Source of the DNA: Helichrysum umbraculigerum
Lineage: Eukaryota > Streptophyta > Magnoliopsida > Asterales > Asteraceae
NCBI GenBank assembly: GCA_949592205.1
Contig: CATIUR010000005.1
Coordinates: forward strand, 135,429,277-135,493,276
DNA length: 64,000 nucleotides
Direction of reading: 5' to 3'
Shown here: piece by piece, positions 47,180 through 56,577 of the stretch
Position numbering within the stretch: position 1 is the first letter of the stretch
Layout: each line of letters starts with the position of its first letter
Notes under the pieces: generated by a model
Database searches by the model: none
Told to the model about the DNA's origin: nothing
What the model saw: only the letters and a program-made list of their open reading frames with translations
Made by a program: the position numbers and the translations under genes

Positions 47180-47882
47180 ACCTTTATTCCAGAATCTTCT
47201 AAATACGGGTCAGGCCTCTATTTGGGCTTCCTTCTTTTCTTTAACGGATTTTATTCTTCATTTTGGCCCAATTCTTCAATATTATCATTTTAGTCTTCAA
47301 TTCTTCAAGGTTTAAGCTCCTTTTCTTCAAGTACTTCATTTTCTTCAGTTTTTGGATTCGTTCTCGTTCCTTTTTCTTCAATCTTTAATTAAAATACATC
47401 TCTGCAAATATTAACAAAACAAGTATCTAAAATCATATAAATGCACTAAAATGTATATAAATATAGGGATAAAACATTATAAAATGTAGTATCTATTTGA
47501 TGCTTATCAAATATCCCCACACTTAAGTTCTGCTTGTCCTCAAGTAGAATACTGAATAAAATTTAAAATAAGCATCAAACTAATATTTAAAAATCAGAAT
47601 ACCAATATTAAAAACCTGTTTCATAAATTAAAAATTTTAACAATTTAATTAACATGGATAACTATAATGTATAAATAAAAATTATTATTATTTGTGTAAT
47701 ATATAGCTCATGAATGATTACTAATATATTTGTCCACTTTAAACAATCTATATTCATTTTTCTGAATATACTCATTATTAGTATGGATATTACTTATGAT
47801 TTCCATATATGATATACTCTTAAACTTAATCATGCAATTTACTTTTATATTCTAAATATATATATATGAAATCCATTTTTAA

Positions 47883-48131
47883 GAATCAAGACATTGGTGA
47901 CAGGTCTGCATTTCCATGCAACAGAGCGACATAACTTGATTCAGGTAAAGCATTTTTATTTAAATCAAACCAGCGGTGACAGGTCTGTACAGCCGTACAA
48001 CAAAGCGACATAGTTTGATTTTATTTTTATTTTTTTTATTTCTGAAAGATTTTTCTTTCTTCTTGCTTTATTTAAGAATACTAATTAGAGACCAGGTCTG
48101 TACTTTCGTACAACAGAGAAAACAATTAGTA
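47883..48131 (-). other. three stem-loops with conserved core and covarying arms
   Basis: Units at 47883-47942, 47962-48021 and 48079-48131 share the core CAGGTCTG ... CAACAGAG on the plus strand. Each unit has different but perfectly complementary outer arms (GAATCAAG/CTTGATTC; AAATCAAAC/GTTTGATTT; TACTAATT/AATTAGTA). The inner hairpin also changes in a compensated way (GCAT/ATGC versus GTAC/GTAC). They lie between the last frame and the polypurine tract of the retroelement, that is in its 3' untranslated RNA. Confidence 0.8.
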
Positions 48132-49088
48132 AACCCCCAAATGTCTTCATATAAGTATGAAGATATATATAATTATCGCATGATAAATTTAAAAATTAAG
48201 ACTTTTACGTCATACATCATATTATGTATCATAAAATAATATACAAGTTATTTTATTAATTTTTTTAAAATTCAGAAATCCTCATATAGATTGCCTATTA
48301 GTATATCATATAACTATATATCACTCCTTATTAAGTAGCTTACGTCATGTGTACAGAACAGTTAATCCACATTAAAGTCTAAACTTTTAAATACAAAACA
48401 AATTTTTAACAAAAGTATTCTAACTAATAAATACTTAGTTATTCACTTAAAAATTTTAAATTTTTAATAAAATTTAAGAACAATAGAAACTTAAATGATT
48501 TAATTAAAGAAATTCTTTTCCTTACGAACCCTATCCTCACACTTAAATTACACAATGCCCTCATTGTATAAAAATTGATAAACAAAAGTGAGAAAGGGAA
48601 AGAAAAATAGAACGGAAAACTCCCCTGACTGAAATTATAAATTTCATCGTTGGCTAAGAAAAATCTGCTTGGTTGATTCCTTGATCTCTTGAAAAATAAT
48701 ATACAACATCCACACTTTCGTAGTTAATCACGATTGCATTTAGCATATGCAATAAGCCTTTAAACCCCTCGGTATCTCGAGTGGACGAGTTATAGTCTCG
48801 TGAGGGTTTCCAGGGAACACACCCACAAAGTTCATGAATAAATAAGATAAACTTATTAAATAAAGTGCTGAACTTACTGCCAGTCTAATGCTATCAAAAA
48901 GAAACAACCATATTAGCATAATAATAAGTAACAGTAATAATAAGTACAGTCATCCAAAATATAAGTGGCAAATGTATCAAACATAATCTAATCATCATCC
49001 GAATCCTCCTGCCCTGGCTGTCTCGAAGGTCCAGCTCCATCATCAAATACTATCGGAACATATGGCTGGAATGCAATAGACCTCTCTG

Positions 49089-50401
49089 TCAACAACTGCT
49101 GCAATAATCCATGCTGATAATCAGATCTGTGAAAGCTCTATCTCTCTCAAACCTATCAAACCTCTGCTCAAACCGGGTAAATCTCTGATCAATCGTATCA
49201 AACCTCCTACCATGAGCAATCTCAATCCTCTCCAGTCTCTGCTGAATATCATCTAACATATCACCCCGGCCACGGCCTCTACCACGTCCTCTGCCTCTAC
49301 CCGCTGGCATATCAACCTCGGGTACTGGAATCTCAGGTACTGGTGGTGGTGAAACAGGTGGTCCTCTTAATCTAGCTCTCTGTACAGGCTGCTGTCCAAG
49401 TGCAACCTCAGGCGTCCATAACAATACTCCATCCTGTACACCCTCCTGAAGAATCCCTAACTCAATCAACTTGTCCTCGCCTAGCAAGGACATCCCAGGT
49501 GTAACCGGTGTGCAAGTCAAAAAATCAGCAGCTACCATCTGATAATACTGAGCTATCATCGTAACATACTGTCCTCCACACAAACTACTAGTAAGCCTAT
49601 ACCAGTCGCTCCTGTGGTCATCCAATGAACTAATCTCCAGGGAACATTGATCAGCGTCCCCTGAATCATAGTATGCAAATAAAAGAAATCTGGCTGATAG
49701 ACCTTCTCAGGTCCCGTATGCCTACCACAAATAGAAAATGATAACAATCTATGTACAAGCCTATGAACCGGGCTCCTCATATGAATATCCGAAGGTGCTC
49801 TATCCCCATAATCAACAATAGCTAGCTGTCTCCAATACTCAGCTATCTCAACCGATGAATACTGCTCTATCATACCCGCAGTCAAATGCTCTACTAAAGA
49901 ATGGTTGTGGAGCTCATCTAGTGTATAGAGCCCCACAGCAACTCCAAACTCTACTAAACTCATGGATCTAAGCTGACCTCCAAGGTAAAAAGAAATTGAG
50001 GGCTGGTCAAACTGTCTAGAGGTAGAATCAAACTTAAGGGTAGTATAAAACTCTATAACTAACTCCCTATAGATAATCTCACGTATCTGAAATAATCGTA
50101 ACCAAACCAGAGAAACAAAACCAACATCACCTTACGGTAAAAGATAACTATGAGTCATCAGTCTCCTCAGAGTAGCATCCCCAGTCTCCCCATCTCGGCG
50201 AGGATCTATAACTCTCTCCATAACTGACCAGTCTAAAACATCCGGTGTCTCAACAGGCTGAGCAACATACTCTAATAATCGATCAGAATACTCCGCCCTA
50301 CGCTCAGCAGAAATGGACTCATGCTCAAAACGTAGATACGGGTGTAGTTGAAAATCCTCTCTGTCTAAGAGTGCACGTCCTCTCTGGCGTCTAGTAGTCA
50401 T
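49089..50401 (-). pseudogene. Athila ORF1-like protein, degenerate
   Basis: The frame starts at 50401 (MTTRRQRGRALLDRED). It is stopped by one TAA at about 50132 and continues in the same frame with YLGGQLRSMSLVEFGVAVGL to about 49600. A frameshift there leads to the segment ending at 49089, which has an arginine-glycine run (GRGRGRGRGRG) and a heptad-like coiled tail (IQQRLERIE, FTRFEQRFDRF). The block around SMSLVEFGVAVGLYT and FFYLHTMIQG resembles the Arabidopsis ATHILA ORF-1 family, a protein of unknown function. At least one stop and one frameshift make this copy non-coding as it stands. Confidence 0.65.
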
Positions 50402-51338
50402 GGCTGTAAAATAACACTTAAAAGCTTATTAGTATTAGTGTTAAAAGTTTTCTCAAGAAATTTGAGCAGCATCTCTGCTTAATATTTGATAGCCACCTGT
50501 TTAATTTCCAAATATTATAAATGCTATGGCTGATATAAAATAATTCAACAATGAAACTTATTCACGCCTAATACTAATCTAACTTATAATTTTTAAAATT
50601 TTATAAATGTTTTTTTATTATTTCGAAAATAATATCGAATCTTCATAATAATGTTTATATAAAATTTTATAAATTCGACACATTTTTAGTTTAAAAACAA
50701 TGTCAAATTCTGGAATATCATTTTTCTATGTATTAACTAACATATTTTTATTGTTTCGAAATAATATCGAGTCTAAAAAATTTGTGAATTGTAATAATTA
50801 TAAAATATATATAGAATCATAAAGTATAATAAATTTTTATTAATTCAAAGTCACGTTATATGAACTCGAATTTTGTTTCAAAATTTTATTGAATCCAAAG
50901 TTTATCGTTTTTATTTTAAAATGTACTAAATTTGATATAAGTGTGGTCAACTAAATATAATATAGTCAAAGTCGAACCGTGTAACTAATCGACGCGACCC
51001 GCAACAATCCGCAATCAAACCTCGAACCATAAAATTTATAACCTAACTAACCTAAACTAGTTTCTAAGTATTCCTAATCATTTAAACCGAAACAATAGTT
51101 CATATTAAATCACAATCCGCAATCAAACATAAACACAATAAATATTTCGGAATTCAAATGCGAAAAATATTAGAAATGAGTTAGATGATACCTTTGATGA
51201 AGCAAAACTCGAAAACGAAGTGAAATGATGATGATTATGTATTTTTCGGTTGTGTGGTGATTCGTCCGATCGTATGTGTGTGTGGGTGGGTGTAAAATGA
51301 CAGAAATGGAGGTTGTTCGTTTTTGATCGGAAAAGTAC

Positions 51339-51373
51339 CCAACCGCCGGTTGGGCTTACCAACCGCCGGTTGG
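51339..51373. repeat. internal pair of CCAACCGCCGGTTGG palindromes
   Basis: Two perfect copies at 51339-51353 and 51359-51373, again 20 bases apart, lie in the interior of the retroelement about 0.95 kb upstream (in sense) of the ORF1-like frame. Confidence 0.93.
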
Positions 51374-52216
51374 TTTGAACAGGCCCAATTCAATTAATTT
51401 GGCCCATTCAAATTCTTATTGGGCTCTTAATCCAATCCCACATTATTTAGAACTTAATTTAGCCCGTCATAAATTCGGTATGTATATTTTGATAATTTTT
51501 ATGCTTTTAGAAATATACGAATAAAATTATAAGTTGCGTAATACATAATAACAATCTTATGTACAATTCCTACAAAACATAATCTATGTGCATTTTAGAA
51601 ATTGTTTCTTATTTTTAGCAACTAAATAATAAGTGGATAAAGAAACTTATTGTTTTATGAAATTCATATTTTCAATCAATATAAGTACCTGTATTGCTGT
51701 AAGTTGTCACAAGTAATAGATATAATAAACCTTACCTTGGTATATATAGATTTTTCAATCAGTGATTGCGTCGACTCATCCACTGTTTGGAAATTTAATT
51801 GTCGACTTTATCGAATTCCAAATATTGTTTCAATCTTTCTGTCACCAAGAATATAATGTTTGCCATCTCTGTACTCTTGTAAGCAATGTTAAGCATAATT
51901 TCAAAACTTATTGTATTAATCTCTTTTAAGTAATTATGAACTTAGTTTTTTTTATCACTATTGCAACTCGTATAAAAATTAATCCTAAATACTTAAAATT
52001 TAATATTTGTGTAGCTAATACAAATAAAGATGAGATAATCTGAAAACAGTAAACTTTCTATTAATCAAATATGAAACTAAAAACAGTAAATTTTAATATC
52101 CAAATAACATTCAGAACCTAAAAACTTTATTAAACAGAAAACAGAAGAAAGTAACTAGCTATTAAAGAACGAAGAAGTTGCCAATGATCTTCAGAAGTGA
52201 TAGTAGATTTTCAAGC

Positions 52217-53441
52217 TTAATTCCCATGCATAGGTCTTCCAAAGTTCTCAGGATAAATTCTTCGAAAGTATATATAGATTTTATTAGTTATCTCGGGTAT
52301 TGGCGAAACAAATTCAGAGAAACTCTCATGATGAATCCTTTCAGCATCTTCTATCTCTATGAGTATGGCAGCTATTCTTTTAACCTTTTTAGCTATTTTT
52401 CCATCTTCATCAGTAAACATGTAATTATCTTCAACCTTTGTTTCTCGTTCCACATGTTTATGCCTTAACGAATCCAATAATCCAAAGAAACCTAAATGTA
52501 TATCATGATAGTCATATGTGTTGTGGGTTCTTACTGCGGTTCCTATATCTTTTAAGATTCTCTTATAGTATCCTTCTTGATGATCCGTTGTTATCCCAGA
52601 ATACCTAAAAGTATTTACTAACTGATAATAAACTTCAGATAACCCTAAATGAAATAGATTATTTCTTTGATTGTAGTGAATTCCAATGTAGGCTAGCTGC
52701 AACTCCTTTTTAGCATAAGTGACCAAGTTTGCCATTGGTTCGTCAGAAAAGTACTCAGGAATTACTCGTGTTATTTCGTCATATTCTCCATAGTAAAACT
52801 CATCAACAATTTCTTGAATATAGAAATCAACCGTACAATCGATGAAAAATCTTCCAGAACTAATATGCTCTCTAGCCTTCATCGAATTGAAGAAATCTTG
52901 AAAGTTTTCAAGTAAACATATGTCAGCCATATTACTTAAGTTTCCAGTGGCATATTCTATTATTTCTTTAAGCTCTCCTAACATTTCTCTTTGTTTATCA
53001 GAATAAAGAAACAACGATTTCTCAAATGTTCCATGCACATAAACATACCTCAACAGCTGCTCCTCACAAAAAGTTGGTTCTACCATCTCATGTTCACTCA
53101 TAATATCATCCTTCAGCTTATTCACATAGTTGATAAAATCATCTGTATCTCTAGTCTCATTAGATATAATCCAAGCATTGAAACTTAATTAACTCTTTCT
53201 GATAATCGGTATACTCTAAAGTAGACTTATGTATGACTTCCATAATAAATCTAAGCTCATCTTCATGGTTTTCTAAGTAGTGAAACATATCTTCCTTGGT
53301 TGAAACCACGGGAGGATGTTCAGAATAATCTTCTTCAGTTGTTAGCTTGATTTTCTTGTTTTGTTCAAAAGAATGATCATCTACCTCTATATATTTAAAA
53401 TCCATATTATCACTTCCAAAGTCCACTTGCATCGATTCCAT
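52217..53441 (-). pseudogene. unrecognised leader frame of the retroelement, frameshifted
   Basis: Two consecutive minus-strand frames of 93 codons (from 53441, MESMQVDFGS) and about 300 codons (to 52217, ending GRPMHGN) are separated by a single frame change between about 53165 and 53190. Together they would make a protein of about 400 residues. It is acidic and rich in aromatic residues (YEFYYGEYDE-like blocks), with no zinc knuckle, DDE, protease or membrane segment I can see. Its place, directly after the primer-binding site, matches the extra leader ORF known in some Tat/Ogre elements, but I recognise no homology. Confidence 0.6.
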
Positions 53442-53834
53442 TCTTAATAACAGTTAATTTTCTCTGTGCACAAAAAATAGCACATAGTTTAGATTACTTA
53501 TCTAATCCTATTTCATCTAAAGTAACTTATTATACATATTGAATGATTATATTAATTTCATATATATTGCTGGTCAAAAGATCTCGGTAGCTCCATTGAT
53601 AGTACACAAAAGCGGAGAAACAGGTCAGCGCGAAGTGTATTAAAAACCTATTTCTTTCGAGAAGCACCTTACCTCTTATATGATAAATCAATGAGGTAGG
53701 GCTTTACTCTCCTTATACCTTTGTTTTTGTCAGTATTCTCAATGGGTGAGCCGATATTTCTTGTTGATTTTGCAAAGTATTAGAAATAAAAATTATACAG
53801 GGAAAATAATTAGTTTAATTAAAATACAACCGCT

Positions 53835-53851
53835 CCCCGGCAGCGGCGCCA
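53835..53851 (-). other. primer-binding site
   Basis: The minus strand reads TGGCGCCGCTGCCGGGG six bases after the end of the 5' LTR (right-hand copy). It matches the Athila-type site attributed to tRNA-Asp, with one difference from the form I know (GCCGTTGCC). Confidence 0.75.
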
Positions 53852-53857
53852 AAAACT

Positions 53858-55397
53858 TGGTGTGTGCTAAGTATATGCAATTATAATCACAAGTTTTAAA
53901 TGAAGGAAATACTAAATAATACTATCAAACAATTCAGGCAAGATTAACCCGTTCGTATAATATAGATTTATAAGTAAGTCCAAGTTCGAACATAGGGAAC
54001 GTGATTCTATTTATAACTAATTATCTATTTACTCCTAATTACAACTATTTACAATTATTCACAAATAAAGGATCCAATGTACAATTAATATTACAAGATA
54101 AGGGGGACGTTTTAGTCCCGAACGAACATATTTATAATTGATACATATTCTAATAGATAAGTATAAGGTTCAACTTAAGAATACTCAATTGGATAGAAGA
54201 TTATAATTATTCAAACTATTATTTATTAAACTTATTATACTTACTTATGTCTATTTGCTTGTTGGCTGTTATTATTGGTGAATTACTAATGTAGAAAATT
54301 ACTTAAGCTTAAGCTAATCTTCATCATAACAATACAATCATAAGGTTACGCAAAGTATCACTAATTATTAAGATCTATCAGCAGTTTATTAATACAATTT
54401 CATTGGTATGGCGTGAATCACAATATTACTTTATGTTAATGAATTATTCTTCGTCTATCGCATAAGGTTAAGATCAAGACATAAACACAATCACTTAATT
54501 TATAAAAACTTAATATGGTCATCCTCGTTTAATATAAATCAGTTAACTATGTCAAGAACAATCATTAATATATTATAATATAGACAATTCTTGTATAATA
54601 AATATTCAATAATATAGTTCCAACATAAACATAAATTCATATAGTAAACTCAATAAACATTCATTCAAATAGCTATAACGAAAACCTAATTCACAATTAA
54701 ATCAAATAAACAATATCCATAAATTAACTCAATAAGGTTATTAAAGTTACAAGGATAAAGAAACCGAACCAACTGTCGAACCAGCTCTTCCTAGGGTTAA
54801 AAACCTTCAAACCCTAGCTCCTTAGCCTCCAAATTCGCAACTTAAGTCGACCTAAAACCCTAATAATCGACTTTGTATTCTAAAAATCGTATATGGTTAA
54901 CCCTGAAGTAGGCCTCTGTTTATAGTTTTCCTGGCCGACCTCCTAACCGTCGGTTGGGTATTCCAACCGCCGGTTGGAGCAAGTTGTATCCTGGTCCAAC
55001 TCCGCGTCTTCCACCGCCTTAATCCCTTAATACCCCAACCGCCGGTTGGGTAATCCAACCGCCGGTTGGACCTTTATTCCAGAATCTTCTAAATGCGGGC
55101 CAGGCCTCTATTTGTGCTTCCTTCTTTTCTTTAACGGATTTTATTCTTCATTTTGGCCCAATTCTTCAATATTATCATTTTAGTCTTCAATTCTTCAAGG
55201 TTTAAGCTCCTTTTCTTCAAGTACTTCATTTTCTTCAGTTTTTGGATTCGTTTTCGTTCATTTTTCTTCAATCTTTAATTAAAATACATCTGCAAATATT
55301 AACAAAATTAGTATCTAAAATCATATAAATGCACTAAAATGTATATAAATATAGGGATAAAACAGTATAAAATATAGTATCTATTTGATGCTTATCA
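53858..55397 (-). repeat. LTR (5' LTR in sense orientation)
   Basis: 1540 bases, partner of 45969-47509. Palindromes are at 54943, 54963, 55035 and 55055 with the same 20-base pairing. Copy 1 carries two C-to-T changes (CTAACCGTCGG). Confidence 0.9.
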
Positions 55398-56030
55398 CTG
55401 TTGCTTCATATGACATGTGGATATGGCATGCTTTTTTTGGCATGGCGGGTTCGAACAACGACATCAACGTATTAAACAAGTCTCCGTTGTTCGATTCTAT
55501 CAAAAATGACACTGGTCCACCAGCAGCTTTCAGTGTCAACAGACATCACTACACCAAAAGGTATTATCTGGCAGATGGTATTTATCCGGATTGGTGTACA
55601 CTTGTCAAAGGCTTTCACTCCCCTATTGATGACAAACGAGCCAAATTCAAGAGATTTCAAGAAAGTGCTCGAAAAGAAGTCGAACGGGCTTTTGGTGTAC
55701 TTCAAGGAAGGTTTGCAATTTTAAAAATTGCAGGGAGATCTATGAGTGTCAACAAGATGCGAAGACAGTTGTATACTTGTGTCATACTACATAACATGAT
55801 CCAAGAGGATAACGACTTCGCAATATCATCTATCGAGCAGGAAATGATCGACGACCCTGTTAACCGACCCCGTCGTGATTTTAGGACGCGAGTTCAAGAT
55901 AGAGAGTCTAGAATAAAGGAAATACGGGACAAAAATGTGCATGACCAACTGCGGACCGATCTCACCGAGCACATTTGGACGCTACCACCAAACTATCGCA
56001 GCTTACATCCATCAACGGCTTAGTTATTTT

Positions 56031-56280
56031 ATCAGAATTTATTGTATCGTATTTTAGTTTAATTACTTTATTGTATCGTATTTTAGTTTAATTATTGTAT
56101 TGTATCGTATTTTAGTTTAATTATTGTATTGTATCGTATATTAATTCCCAAAATTATTGTGTTGTATTTTATTTTAAACGAACGTATTGTATTGTATTTT
56201 ATTTGAATTATTGTATGGTATTTTATTTTAATTATTGTATTGTATTGTAATTTCAATTAAATTGTATTGTATTGTATTTT
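56031..56280. repeat. tandem repeat, 'TATTGTATCGTATTTTAGTTTAAT' type
   Basis: A unit of about 24-29 bases containing ATTGTATCGTATTTTAG is repeated in decaying form right after the transposase stop codon, inside the Harbinger 3' region. Confidence 0.8.
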
Positions 56281-56430
56281 AAATATAAGAAAATTAAAGT
56301 TAGTTAGTGGGTGGGTGGGTCCCAAAATGGAAAAAAGTGGCATTCTGGTGTTATGATTAGGGTCGTTATGGTGTTATGCTGATGTGACGCCTGAAAAAGT
56401 GGCGTTCTGGTGTTACGATTACGAGTGGTG

Positions 56431-56577
56431 TTATTTTCAAATTTTGAAAGTCATTGACTTGTAGGTTACACGTGGACATTCGGAAGAGTAGTAGAAATGC
56501 AGACACGTGGACAAAGCTGATTTGGCATGGTTATTTTTTTCCAAATAATTTGGAGTCTCCTGTCTTAGTTATAAGAG
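56431..56577 (-). mobile_element. 5' end of a second Helitron, fragment
   Basis: On the minus strand the sequence from about 56577 reads TCTCTTATAACTAAGACAGG, matching the 5' end of the Helitron at 9520 (TCTATATAACTAAGAGAGG). The match continues through 'ggagac', 'ATTATTTG' and 'CCATGCCA' motifs. It is cut at the Harbinger boundary at 56430, and no matching CTAG end was found to the left of 44852. Confidence 0.5.

Larger units (their letters stand above)
45969..47509 (-). repeat. LTR (3' LTR in sense orientation)
   Basis: 1541 bases, aligned end to end with 53858-55397; by eye only a few percent of positions differ. It holds a TATA box CTATAAATAG on the minus strand (47025-47034) and four CCAACCGCCGGTTGG palindromes just upstream of it. 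Confidence 0.9.
45969..55397 (-). mobile_element. non-autonomous Athila/Tat-like LTR retroelement, 9.4 kb
   Basis: Two LTRs (45969-47509 and 53858-55397) start TG and end CA, flanked by CTGTT (45964-45968, 55398-55402). The minus strand is the sense strand. Next to the right-hand LTR lies the primer-binding site TGGCGCCGCTGCCGGGG (53835-53851), the type used by Athila elements and attributed to tRNA-Asp. At the other end a purine-rich tract GTGGGGATATT precedes the left LTR. The 6.3-kb interior has no protease, reverse transcriptase or integrase. It carries an unrecognised leader frame (52217-53441) and an Athila ORF1-like frame (49089-50401), both broken. It must have moved using enzymes of another element. 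Confidence 0.85.
45276..56023 (+). pseudogene. PIF/Harbinger transposase (DDE_Tnp_4), interrupted
   Basis: The coding parts are 45276-45968 and 55403-56023. Across the target site they form one frame of 437 codons, a normal length for this family. The N-terminal part contains the helix-turn-helix-like region. The catalytic core shows D in GSIDCMHW, D in GSNNDINVL and E in ERAFGVLQGRF, so the catalytic residues appear intact. The 9.4-kb retroelement with duplication CTGTT separates the first catalytic residue from the other two and inactivates this copy. The retroelement therefore arrived after the transposon. Related plant proteins include domesticated ALP1-type genes, but terminal inverted repeats and a subterminal motif here favour a transposon. 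Confidence 0.9.
44852..56430 (+). mobile_element. PIF/Harbinger transposon carrying a transposase, split by a retroelement
   Basis: Left end GACCACTCGTAACG and right end (reverse complement) CACCACTCGTAATCG lie next to TAA and TTA respectively, so the target triplet is TWA but not identical on both sides. The subterminal regions hold repeats of GCGTTCTGG in both flanks (44880-44945 and 56330-56412), candidate transposase sites. The transposase is its only coding unit; no Myb-like second protein was found. Without the 9.4-kb insertion it is about 2.1 kb. Confidence 0.75.

Noticed and set aside
47883..48131. Hammerhead or other known self-cleaving ribozyme
   Set aside because: The hammerhead core (CTGATGA with GAAA) is absent; the conserved core matches no ribozyme I recognise.
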